Assembly (NCBI GenBank): GCA_003343905.1
Contig: QAKI01000055.1
Span: forward strand, 1-19,277
DNA from: Subdoligranulum variabile
Lineage (GTDB): Bacteria > Bacillota > Clostridia > Oscillospirales > Ruminococcaceae
Reading direction: 5' to 3'
DNA length: 19,277 bases
Under the pieces are notes generated by a model. The model was not told where the DNA came from. It worked only from the letters and a program-made list of their open reading frames with translations, and ran no database searches. The position numbers and the translations under genes were made by a program. Numbering within the stretch: position 1 is the first letter of the stretch; each line of letters opens with the position of its first letter. Positions 13,357 to 19,277 of the stretch are shown in pieces.

Positions 13357-15234
13357 TTATTGCTCGGGTTTTGTGGAATCTGCCGGGACCGAGACCGGTA
13401 ATTGCGGCTGTGCGTTCAAAATCCGCATGAATTCTTCGCCGGAGATGGTCTCCTTTTCATACAGATATTTGGCGATCTCATCCAATTTGCGGCGATTCGC
13501 CTGCAGCAGATCCAGGGCCTTTTTGTGCGCTTCCTTGACGATCTGCACCACCTTGGCGTCCACCTCGGCGGCGGTGTGCTGGCTGCACGCCAGGCTGGCG
13601 TCCCCGCCCAGATAGGCGTTGTTGACGGTCTCCAGCGCCACCATGTCAAAGTCGTCGGTCATGCCGTAGCGCGTGACGAGCGCCCGCGCCATGCGGGTGG
13701 CCTGCTCGATGTCGTTGGACGCGCCCGTGGTGATCGAATGGAAGATCAGTTCCTCGGCCGCGCGGCCGCCCGTAAAGGTGGCGATCTTGTTCAGGATCTC
13801 GTCCTTGCTCATCAGGGTGTGGTCGCCCTCGTCCACCTGCATCGTGAAGCCCAGCGCGCCCGACGTGCGGGGCACGATGGTGATTTTCTGCACGGGGGCG
13901 CTGTGGGTCTGCAGCGCCGCCACCAGCGCGTGGCCGACCTCATGGTACGCCACGATGCACTTTTCTTTGTCGTTGAGGATCTTGTTCTTCTTCTGCGCGC
14001 CCGCCAGGATGGTGTCCACCGCTTCCTGCAGGTCGAACTGGGTCACGGCCTTGCGGTGATGGCGCACGGCGCACAGCGCGGCTTCGTTGATGATGTTCGC
14101 CAGCTCGGCGCCCGACGCGCCGGGGGTCATGCGGGCCACCACCGGGAAGTCGCAGTCCGGCCCGACCTTGACCTTTTTGGCGTGCAGGCGCAGGATGCTT
14201 TCGCGGCCTTTCAGGTCGGGCAGTTCCACGGGCACGCGGCGGTCAAAACGGCCGGGGCGGGTCAGCGCCGGGTCCAGCGACTCCGGCCGGTTGGTGGCGG
14301 CCAGGATCACGACGCCCTTGGCCGCGTCGAAGCCGTCCATCTCGGTCAAAAGCTGGTTCAGGGTCTGCTCGCGCTCGTCGTTGCCGCCCATGCCGCTGGC
14401 GCCGTCGCGCTTTTTGCCGATGGTGTCGATCTCGTCGATAAATACGATGCAGGGCGCTTTTTCGGTGGCCTGCTTGAACAGGTCGCGCACCTTGGACGCG
14501 CCCATGCCCACGAACATCTCCACAAATTCGCTGCCCGCGATCGAGAAGAAGGGCACGCCGGACTCGCCGGCGACGGCGCGGGCCAGCAGCGTTTTGCCGG
14601 TGCCCGGAGGGCCTACCAGCAGCACGCCTTTGGGCATTTTGGCGCCGATGTCCTCATATTTCTGGGGTTCGTGCAGGAAATCCACGATCTCCTGCAAACT
14701 TTCCTTGGCTTCGTCCTCACCGGCCACGTCGTTGAACTTGATGCCGGATTTATCGTCCACCACATACTGTTTGGCGCCGGATTTGCCGCCGAACATCATG
14801 GCGTTGCCGCCCATCTCCTTCATGCGTTTGGCCAGCATGTGGTTGAGGAACCAGAACAGCAGGATCATCGGCAGGAAGCTGATGAGGATGCTGAACAGCG
14901 TGTCCCAGATGGTGGGGGCCTGGTAGACGGTGCCGAACTCGACGCCGGCTTCCTCCAGCCGGTTGACCAGGCTGATGTCCTGGGCGATGGCGTTGGTCTT
15001 GTAGGCTTTTTCATCCTTGTCCACAAAGTAGATCTGCTGGTCCTCCAACTGGACGGTGGACAGTTCCTTGTCCTCCAGCATTTGCAGGAAGGTGCTGTAG
15101 TTTACATCTTCCACGCGGGCTTCCATCATAGCCGGGAACAGGAACAGGTTGCTGGCCAGCAGCAGCGCCAGGATGATCCCGTAACCGATCCACAGTTTCT
15201 TTTTGGGATCTTTGGGCGGGGTCGTTTCTTTCAT
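13357..15234 (-). CDS. ftsH: ATP-dependent zinc metalloprotease FtsH
   Basis: Membrane-anchored AAA+ protease that degrades misfolded membrane proteins and selected regulators; works as a hexamer facing the cytoplasm. 625 residues. TM1 at about 14-36, an extracytoplasmic domain to about 108, TM2 at about 112-132. AAA domain: Walker A GPPGTGKT (208-215), pore motif FVGMGA (241-246), Walker B VFIDEID (264-270), second region of homology ATNRPESLDPALTRPGRFDRR with arginine fingers R326 and R329. Peptidase domain: zinc site HEVGH (431-435) and third ligand D508 in GASNDIEQA. The start at 15234 has AAGGAG upstream. The leader contains the perfect palindrome CCGCGGCGCCGCGG (15268-15281) and a possible -10 TATAGT near 15315. 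Downstream of the stop is the separate ACP-like gene. Confidence 0.97.
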   Translation of the reverse strand: MKETTPPKDPKKKLWIGYGIILALLLASNLFLFPAMMEARVEDVNYSTFLQMLEDKELSTVQLEDQQIYFVDKDEKAYKTNAIAQDISLVNRLEEAGVEFGTVYQAPTIWDTLFSILISFLPMILLFWFLNHMLAKRMKEMGGNAMMFGGKSGAKQYVVDDKSGIKFNDVAGEDEAKESLQEIVDFLHEPQKYEDIGAKMPKGVLLVGPPGTGKTLLARAVAGESGVPFFSIAGSEFVEMFVGMGASKVRDLFKQATEKAPCIVFIDEIDTIGKKRDGASGMGGNDEREQTLNQLLTEMDGFDAAKGVVILAATNRPESLDPALTRPGRFDRRVPVELPDLKGRESILRLHAKKVKVGPDCDFPVVARMTPGASGAELANIINEAALCAVRHHRKAVTQFDLQEAVDTILAGAQKKNKILNDKEKCIVAYHEVGHALVAALQTHSAPVQKITIVPRTSGALGFTMQVDEGDHTLMSKDEILNKIATFTGGRAAEELIFHSITTGASNDIEQATRMARALVTRYGMTDDFDMVALETVNNAYLGGDASLACSQHTAAEVDAKVVQIVKEAHKKALDLLQANRRKLDEIAKYLYEKETISGEEFMRILNAQPQLPVSVPADSTKPEQ

Positions 15235-15267
15235 AATGATTCCACTCCTTTAATATATACAACAACG

Positions 15268-15281
15268 CCGCGGCGCCGCGG
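15268..15281. promoter_or_regulatory. 14-bp perfect palindrome in the ftsH leader
   Basis: CCGCGGCGCCGCGG lies 33-47 nt upstream of the ftsH start, between a possible -10 (TATAGT on the minus strand near 15315) and the ribosome binding site. It would form a compact hairpin in the leader or serve as a protein site. No function can be assigned. Confidence 0.4.
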
Positions 15282-15408
15282 TCCGCAGGTGCGGCAGCCG
15301 GAACGGTACGACTATAGGATGCACCAAAATCATGAACCGCGTATGAATGATTTTTGAAAGAATCGAGAAAACGCTGCCGTTACAGGCTTTTTGGGCTTTT
15401 GTGGCAGT

Positions 15409-15669
15409 TTTTCCACCGGTTTTAGAAAAGTTTTGCACAGTTTGCACCGGGTTTTCCACAGAAGGCACCCCCTTTTCCACGGAGAAAGTGTGGAAAACTC
15501 TGTTGAAAGTGTGGAAAACCTTGTGCAAAACAGGTGAAAATGGCTAAAAAGAAAGCTGCAACGCCAAAAAACTTTCTGTGCAAAACGGGGGAAAACCGGG
15601 GAAAAGCCGCCCCCTCCACGGGGGAAAACGGGGCTTTGCCCGTGGAAAACTCCGGGAAAGTGTGGAAAA
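15409..15669. promoter_or_regulatory. Cluster of DnaA-box-like nonamers
   Basis: Ten 9-mers match TTTT(C/G)CAC(A/C/G), one base from the DnaA consensus TTATNCACA. Plus strand: 15409 (TTTTCCACC), 15431 (TTTTGCACA), 15452 (TTTTCCACA), 15473 (TTTTCCACG). Minus strand: 15489, 15510 and 15661 (TTTTCCACA), 15522 and 15577 (TTTTGCACA), 15641 (TTTTCCACG). All plus-strand sites are to the left and all minus-strand sites to the right. The left sites are spaced 21-22 bp, about two helical turns. The region holds no credible gene; it lies between the ftsH leader and the XRE gene. It could be a DnaA-binding or titration locus, or part of a replication origin, although dnaA/dnaN are not in view. Confidence 0.55.
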
Positions 15670-15679
15670 CGCCGTGCCC

Positions 15680-15727
15680 GGGGGGCGCGGCGGCGGCTTT
15701 TTTGGGGTTTTTGGGGCGTTTTTGGGG
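15680..15727 (+). other. T5G4-type G-tract run, possible G-quadruplex
   Basis: G6 at 15680-15685, then GGGGTTTTTGGGG (15704-15716) and CGTTTTTGGGG (to 15727): four G-tracts of at least four, three of them joined by T-rich loops. It lies just downstream of the XRE gene's stop on the opposite strand, beside the DnaA-box-like cluster. Confidence 0.45.
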
Positions 15728-15760
15728 AAAACGCAGGCGGCCGCGGCAGGCTGCGGCGGT

Positions 15761-16042
15761 TCAAACTTTGCGCCGGGCGGGGCGCGGCGGTTTGACGGGG
15801 CCGTTGCCGGGCGGCGGGGCGGTATAAGGCCAGGGCACGTCCGAGAGGTCCAGCAGATAGTCGGTGGTGACGCCGTAGAAGCGTGCCAGTTTGCGCAGGA
15901 TCTCGGTGGGGATATCCAGTTCCCCGCGTTCGTAGTTGCTGTAGACGCGCTGGCTGCAGGACAGGATGCGCCCCATTTCGGCCTGGGTGAGGTCGTGGTC
16001 CTCCCGCAGATCACGAATGCGTCGGTAGAGCATGGGAAGCAT
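15761..16042 (-). CDS. XRE-family transcriptional regulator
   Basis: 93 residues. Cro/C1-type helix-turn-helix over about 5-64: LYRRIRDLREDHDLTQAEMG (helices 1-2), CSQRVYSNYERGELDIP (recognition helix and turn), ILRKLARFYGVTTDYLLDLS. A Pro/Arg-rich basic tail follows (PPPGNGPVKPPRPARRKV). Two starts are possible. The ATG at 16042 lies 4 nt after GGAAAGG and the ATG at 16033 lies 13 nt after it; both give the full domain, and the first is annotated. Palindromes just upstream of its -10 suggest autorepression. The neighbouring non-coding DNA downstream is the DnaA-box-like cluster. Confidence 0.85.
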   Translation of the reverse strand: MLPMLYRRIRDLREDHDLTQAEMGRILSCSQRVYSNYERGELDIPTEILRKLARFYGVTTDYLLDLSDVPWPYTAPPPGNGPVKPPRPARRKV

Positions 16043-16074
16043 CGAACCTTTCCGTGGAATGTAGAAGCAGAGAA

Positions 16075-16125
16075 AGTATAGCATAGCGGAATTTCCGCTA
16101 TTGCACTGTAGCGGATAATGCGCTA
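16075..16125 (-). promoter_or_regulatory. Promoter with two palindromic operators of the XRE gene
   Basis: Minus-strand -10 TATACT (16080-16075) with a weak -35. A perfect 19-bp palindrome ATAGCGGAATTTCCGCTAT (16083-16101) sits in the spacer and -35 region. A second, imperfect one (TAGCGGATAATGCGCTA, 16109-16125) lies with its centre 25 bp further. Both share TAGCG/CGCTA half-sites, as expected for a repressor dimer controlling its own gene. Confidence 0.65.
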
Positions 16126-16153
16126 AAATAGAGGAAGGGGAATAAAGGGGCGG

Positions 16154-16760
16154 ATTCAAATCATAGTACCCGTTCCCCTTGTTCTGTAGGGCGGGGTCTT
16201 GACCCCGCCGCGCAAAGGCTCCCCTTTTAGGGGAGCTGGCCGCGCAGCGGCCTGAGGGGTCCTGTTCCCCGGCACCACTCACCTGCCGGAATGTACCACG
16301 GGCGGCCTACAGGCCGCCCCTACATCCAACAGGGACACCCGTAAATCGCCATACCTGCCCTGCCTGCCGGAACATCCCACGGCGGGGTCAAGACCCCGCC
16401 CTACAAACCGCCGCACACGCACCCCTTTGTTTTTCACCTTTCGGCCAATCGTAGGGGCCGCATGCATGCGGCCCGCGGATGCCCGCGGCGGCAGGCCGGT
16501 TTTCAAATCATAGTACCCGTTCTCCTTGCTCTGTAGGGCGGGGTCAAGACCCCGCCCTACAAACCGTCGCGCACGCGCCCCTTTGTTTTCCACCTTTCGG
16601 CCAATCGTAGGGGCCGCATGCATGCGGCCCGCGGATGCCCGCGGCGGCAGGCCGTTTTTCAAATCATAGCACCCGTTTTCCTTGCTCTGTAGGGCGGGGT
16701 CTTGACCCCGCCGCGCAGAACTTACCGCCGCCCGGAGCCTTCCGGGCTATAGTACCCCTC
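16154..16760. repeat. Mosaic palindromic repeat block 7 with a 156-bp tandem duplication
   Basis: Non-coding. Four copies of GGCGGGGTCTTGACCCCGCC or its inverse (16186, 16381, 16533, 16689), the AGGGGAGCTGGCCGCGCAGC module, and GGGCGGCCTACAGGCCGCCC (16309-16328). A 156-bp unit occurs twice in direct tandem (16381-16536 and 16537-16692), with a third start at 16693. Each unit contains GTAGGGGCCGCATGCATGCG and ends with TCAAATCATAGTACCCGTT or a close variant. A partial unit precedes at 16154-16186. The remaining 130 nt up to the next gene show no repeat. Confidence 0.85.
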
Positions 16761-16891
16761 CCCCACAAAAAAATTCCTCACTTTTTAATCAAATAACCAA
16801 AAACTGTTCAAATTTTGCCGGTTTTGTAACAAGTCGGCAACATCTGCCGTTATAGTATATAGATGTCAGAAGTCGAAAGGGGGGCTGCCCG

Positions 16892-17296
16892 ATGCCGGAC
16901 GACCGAATCACAGGGGGCCAGCAGGCCCAACAGGCCCAACAGGCCCGCAGGCTGCGGGTGCAGGGCGCGCTGCGGCGCGCCCGCCGCCAGCAGCGCGGGG
17001 TTTTCCGCTTTAAGGATGTCTGCATTGATATGCGCGCCCGCCGCGTCTGGCGTGCCGGGCAGGAAGTGGACCTCACCCCGCGGGAATACGCCCTGTTGGA
17101 AACGCTGGTCCTCAACCGCAACATTGCGCTGACCCGCGGCCAACTGCTGGCCGACGCCTGGGGGTACGACTACGTGGGCGAAAGCCGCACCGTGGACGTG
17201 CATATCAACCGGGTGCGCCGCAAACTGGGCCTGGGGCAGGAGATCCAGACCGTGTTCAAGGTCGGCTACCGGCTCAACACGCGGGGTCCTGTGTGA
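16892..17296 (+). CDS. Stand-alone OmpR/PhoB-type winged-helix regulator without a receiver domain
   Basis: 134 residues. The C-terminal part (about 38-129) is a complete transcriptional regulatory domain of the OmpR/PhoB class: FRFKDVCIDMRARRVWRAGQ (N-terminal sheet), DLTPREYALLETLVLN (helix 1), LTRGQLLADAWG (helix 2), SRTVDVHINRVRRKLG (recognition helix), IQTVFKVGYRL (wing). Instead of the usual phosphoacceptor receiver of about 120 residues there is a short N-terminus with QQAQQAQQARR, encoded by three direct 9-bp repeats (CAGGCCCAA type), and an Arg-rich stretch. The ATG at 16892 has AGGGGGG upstream. The 90 bases before it show no receiver remnants. A CGGCA/TGCCG inverted repeat lies in the promoter region (16832-16846). 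The 3' end overlaps the convergent GHL10 gene by 23 nt. Likely a phosphorylation-independent DNA-binding protein. Confidence 0.85.
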   Translation: MPDDRITGGQQAQQAQQARRLRVQGALRRARRQQRGVFRFKDVCIDMRARRVWRAGQEVDLTPREYALLETLVLNRNIALTRGQLLADAWGYDYVGESRTVDVHINRVRRKLGLGQEIQTVFKVGYRLNTRGPV

Positions 17297-18521
17297 GCGC
17301 CCAGCGCGCTTCGACGGCGGCCCGTTCCCGCGCGGCCAGGTCCTCCCACTGGGGATTGGCCCACAGCGAGGCGTATCGGTACAGCCCCGCGCCGTCGTAG
17401 CCCAGGTCCGCCAGCGCCGCAAGCTGGTCCGCCAGCGCGTGGCCGGAAAGCCACTCCCCTTCCGGGCCGGTGGAACCGTCCCCGTCCCCGATGCGGTAGG
17501 CCCCCAGCCCGCCGTACAGCGCCACGCCCTCCGCACGGGGCAGCGCCGCCCACTGGGCGGCCAGCGTGCCCAGCGCGTGGCCGCCGCTCTCGGATTCATA
17601 GGTCAGGCCCCAATAGAACTGGGGCATCACATAGTCTACATAGCCGCCCTCTGCGATCCAGCGGGCGGCGTCGCTGTATTGCCCGTCCCGGCAAAGGTCC
17701 AGGTCGGCCAGCGGCGCCACGCCGAACCGCACGCCGTAGGACTGCGTGACCGCATGGCAGGCGGCCATCAGGGCGTCCACGTTCTGCCGCCGCCAGTCGT
17801 CCAGCGCCAGCGTGCTGCCGCTGGCGGCATAGTCCACCTCGTCAAAGGCCGGGTCGCTGGTGGGGTAAAAATAATCGTCAAAATGGATGCCGTCGATGTC
17901 GTACCCGGCGCAGAGTTCCTCCACCCCGGCCGCCAGGAACGCCCACACTTCGGGGTCGGCGGGGTTCAGGTAAAGCCCCTGCGTGGTGGCGCGGACCCAT
18001 TCGGGATGCTGCACGGCGGGGCTGCCGTCACACAGGGCGGGCGCGCCGTTTGCCTGTAGGCGGTAGGGGTTGATCCAGGCTTCCAGTTCCAGCCCGTGGT
18101 CGTGGGCGGTCTGGATCAGAATTTCCAGCGGGTCAAAGCCGGGGTCCTGCCCCTGCACGCCGGTACACAGATGGCTGAAAGGAAAGTATTCGCTGGGGTA
18201 CAGCGCGTCCCCGAAAGGCCGCACCTGGGCCAGCACCACGGTGGCCCCCAGGGCGGCGATGTCGTCCATCATCCGGGCCGCGTCGAGGGCGAAGGCTTCG
18301 GCGCTGGAAAAATCCACCTGCTGCCATTCCAGATAGCTGACCCACACGGCGCGGTAGGGCGTGGCGCGCAGGGGCAGGGCCGAGGGCGACGGGTTCTCAC
18401 CAGTGGCGGGCGGCGCGGCGGAGGGCGCGGGCCTGTCCCCCGCCCCGGTCAGACGCAGCGGCGCCAGCGCCGCGAACAGCGCCAGCAACAGCGCCGCCAA
18501 CCCCCATAAAAGCCGCCGCAT
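17274..18521 (-). CDS. GHL10 (DUF187/YddW-type) glycoside-hydrolase-like surface protein
   Basis: Predicted secreted or membrane-tethered TIM-barrel protein of the GHL10 family (pfam02638/COG1649), thought to act on cell-wall glycans; the substrate is not established here. 415 residues from the ATG at 18521, with GGAGGGAGG 8 nt upstream; an in-frame extension to 18623 lacks these signals. N-terminal signal or anchor MRRLLWGLAALLLALFAALA, then an Ala/Pro/Ser linker to about 55. Barrel: RAVWVSYLEW (57-66), AQVRPFGDALYPS (98-110), EAWINPYR (147-154), and the family hallmark DGIHFDDYFYP (210-220) with its acidic pair. Then FGVAPLAD, VDYVMPQFYWG and YGGLGAYRIG. The 3' end overlaps the opposing winged-helix gene with no terminator between. 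Confidence 0.9.
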   Translation of the reverse strand: MRRLLWGLAALLLALFAALAPLRLTGAGDRPAPSAAPPATGENPSPSALPLRATPYRAVWVSYLEWQQVDFSSAEAFALDAARMMDDIAALGATVVLAQVRPFGDALYPSEYFPFSHLCTGVQGQDPGFDPLEILIQTAHDHGLELEAWINPYRLQANGAPALCDGSPAVQHPEWVRATTQGLYLNPADPEVWAFLAAGVEELCAGYDIDGIHFDDYFYPTSDPAFDEVDYAASGSTLALDDWRRQNVDALMAACHAVTQSYGVRFGVAPLADLDLCRDGQYSDAARWIAEGGYVDYVMPQFYWGLTYESESGGHALGTLAAQWAALPRAEGVALYGGLGAYRIGDGDGSTGPEGEWLSGHALADQLAALADLGYDGAGLYRYASLWANPQWEDLAARERAAVEARWALTQDPAC

Positions 18522-18621
18522 AGGCAGAGCCTCCCTCCATATGAGCGGGCCGGACCCGCAGGAAACGGCGAACCGGCCGGCCGCCCGCCCGCATTCTGGT
18601 ACAGTGTATGCGGCGCGGGAC

Positions 18622-18657
18622 AAAAAAATGCCCGCCGCCCTTGGCAGGCGCGGCGGG
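18622..18657 (-). terminator. Minus-strand hairpin with T7 tail
   Basis: On the minus strand CCCGCCGC / GCGGCGGG, with an 11-nt loop, is followed by CATTTTTTT. It faces the GHL10 gene, starting about 100 nt upstream of that gene's start. The loop contains the -35 box of the tRNA promoter. It may stop antisense transcription or act as a leader attenuator. Confidence 0.6.
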
Positions 18658-18669
18658 TTGTGGTATAAT
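18641..18669 (+). promoter_or_regulatory. tRNA promoter
   Basis: TTGGCA (18641-18646), a 17-bp spacer and TATAAT (18664-18669). The predicted start near 18675 is 13 nt before the tRNA's first base. Confidence 0.85.
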
Positions 18670-18687
18670 AATGAATACTGTGGATGG

Positions 18688-18764
18688 GGGCCAGTAGCTC
18701 AGTTGGTCAGAGCTGGCGGCTCATAACCGCTTGGTCGCGGGTTCAAATCCTGCCTGGCCCACCA
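18688..18764 (+). tRNA. tRNA-Met (CAT anticodon)
   Basis: Complete cloverleaf of 77 nt with encoded CCA. Acceptor GGGCCAG / CTGGCCC, D-arm GCTC / GAGC, anticodon arm GGCGG-CTCATAA-CCGCT with anticodon CAT, T-arm GCGGG-TTCAAAT-CCTGC. The acceptor pairs at position 1, so it is not an initiator. A CAT anticodon can also belong to tRNA-Ile2 (lysidine-modified); elongator Met is preferred but not proven. Followed by a terminator. Confidence 0.95.
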
Positions 18765-18770
18765 AACAAG

Positions 18771-18814
18771 AAAAATCCGAACCTATTTCCGATTAGAGAA
18801 GGGTTCGGATTTTT
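18771..18814 (+). terminator. Terminator after the tRNA
   Basis: Arms AAAAATCCGAACC (18771-18783) and GGTTCGGATTTTT (18802-18814), a perfect 13-bp stem with T-tail, starting 6 nt after the tRNA CCA. Confidence 0.93.
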
Positions 18815-18916
18815 CGTTTTCTTCGGGTTTGAGAATGAAGGCTCCCGTGGACGGCGCAAAACTCCGATACCTTGTCATAGACCGTAAGCCAATAACAAGA
18901 TTTGGAGGGTATGATT

Positions 18917-19168
18917 ATGAAGTACGATGAAAGAGCCTGCAAATTCAACATGGACACCGGGTGCGTGGAACTGCTGCTCCGGGATGGGAGAAAAAGTTCC
19001 ATCGACTGCACCGGGGCCGAGGATACGTTGAATGTGACCATGGTACAGAGGTCGGAGTTGGATTACCTTATTTACAATGACCCACTGGGCTATGCGGATT
19101 TGATTCTGAACGGTAATCTAGAAGAATACTTGAAAAACGTAACCGGGAGCCATGGGCTAGAAGATTAA
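18917..19168 (+). CDS. Small DUF6061-like protein of unknown function
   Basis: 83 residues from the ATG at 18917, which is 8 nt after GGAGG (18904-18908); the ATG at 18911 is too close to that site. The order CKFNMDTGCVELLLRDG, IDCTGAED, QRSELDYLIYNDPLGYADLILNG and LEEYLKNVTG matches my recollection of the DUF6061 family found in Clostridia, often in mobile or accessory regions. No catalytic motif, signal peptide or membrane segment. Its base composition is visibly lower in GC than the genes to the left. It has no clear promoter of its own within the 100 nt after the tRNA terminator, and it ends at a bidirectional terminator shared with the AraC-type gene. Function unknown. Confidence 0.8.
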   Translation: MKYDERACKFNMDTGCVELLLRDGRKSSIDCTGAEDTLNVTMVQRSELDYLIYNDPLGYADLILNGNLEEYLKNVTGSHGLED

Positions 19169-19171
19169 GAG

Positions 19172-19211
19172 AAAAGCGCAGAGCATCTTATTCAGAGTGC
19201 TCTGCGCTTTT
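19172..19211. terminator. Bidirectional terminator
   Basis: Arms AAAAGCGCAGAGCA (19172-19185) and TGCTCTGCGCTTTT (19198-19211), a perfect 14-bp stem with flanking A/T runs. It starts 4 nt after the DUF6061-like stop and overlaps the last codons and stop of the opposing AraC-type gene. Confidence 0.9.
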
Positions 19212-19277
19212 CTGCATCTTACGCCATTGTTGCGGGGTCATGCCGTACTTTTGCCGGAACAGTTCGTAGAAGTGGGT
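19188..19277 (-). CDS. AraC-family regulator, C-terminal end only
   Basis: Only the last 29 codons are inside the window. On the minus strand from 19277: THFYELFRQKYGMTPQQWRK, then a short tail and TAA at 19190-19188. This is the end of the second helix-turn-helix of AraC/XylS proteins (F-x-x-x-F-(R/K)-x-x-x-G-M-T-P-x-x-(W/Y)-R). The start, any ligand-binding domain and the targets lie outside. The 3' end coincides with a terminator hairpin. Confidence 0.8.
   Translation of the reverse strand, partial: THFYELFRQKYGMTPQQWRKMQKSAEHSE

Noticed and set aside
13402..15357. 651-codon open frame on the plus strand
   Set aside because: It is antisense to ftsH, is rich in His/Gln/Gly/Ala from the complement of GC-rich codons, has no recognisable domain, and runs past both ends of a certain gene.
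15534..15827. 97-codon open frame through the nonamer cluster
   Set aside because: Composed of repeats of the nonamer (VWKT, CKTGENG), with no ribosome binding site; best explained by the DNA motif.
16381..16712. CRISPR-like array
   Set aside because: The repeats are long (156 bp), tandem and contain the palindromes themselves. There are no short unique spacers and no cas genes.
18688..18764. Initiator tRNA-fMet
   Set aside because: The first acceptor pair is a normal G-C pair and the anticodon stem lacks the three consecutive G-C pairs of initiators.

Overview
The window is GC-rich bacterial chromosome. It most likely comes from a gut Clostridia of the Oscillospiraceae/Ruminococcaceae type (Faecalibacterium, Gemmiger or Subdoligranulum relatives). 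The reasons are a pyruvate:ferredoxin oxidoreductase, Gram-positive style Shine-Dalgarno sites, a lipoprotein L,D-transpeptidase, a GHL10 glycosidase-like protein, and intergenic spaces packed with GC-rich palindromic repeats. The taxonomic placement is inference from gene content.

Layout, left to right. (1) 1-2031: C-terminal two thirds of pyruvate:ferredoxin oxidoreductase (+), then a terminator. (2) 2186-4312 (+): a lone strong promoter, repeats, a small XRE regulator, a PH-like small protein, more repeats, and L-rhamnose mutarotase with its own promoter. (3) 4499-5359 (-): undecaprenyl-diphosphate phosphatase, divergent from a HAD phosphatase (5523-6197, +). (4) 7198-8385 (+): PLP aminotransferase, and 8979-9932 (+): lipoprotein L,D-transpeptidase. 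About 1 kb of repeats lies on the outer side of each, and 0.6 kb lies between them. (5) 10941-16042, all (-): a GT39-like membrane glycosyltransferase, an acyl-carrier-protein-like protein lacking the phosphopantetheine serine, FtsH, a dense cluster of DnaA-box-like nonamers, and an XRE regulator with a palindromic operator. (6) 16140-16760: repeats including an exact 156-bp tandem unit. (7) 16892-17296 (+): a stand-alone OmpR-type winged helix, converging on a GHL10 protein (17274-18521, -). (8) 18688-18764 (+): tRNA-Met(CAT), a DUF6061-like small protein, and at the right edge the C-terminus of an AraC-type regulator (-).

The genes are mostly housekeeping and do not form one pathway. Envelope functions recur: UppP, L,D-transpeptidase, GT39-like protein, FtsH and GHL10. 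The unusual content lies between the genes. Several repeat families are layered on each other: pyrimidine/purine hairpins with a conserved 3' flank bracketing terminators; two-hairpin elements whose stems differ between copies but still pair; composite units with inverted (TATCTT)n ends; and a 105-nt structured cassette present in only some copies of one repeat. Long open frames through these regions and antisense to GT39/ftsH are judged spurious.
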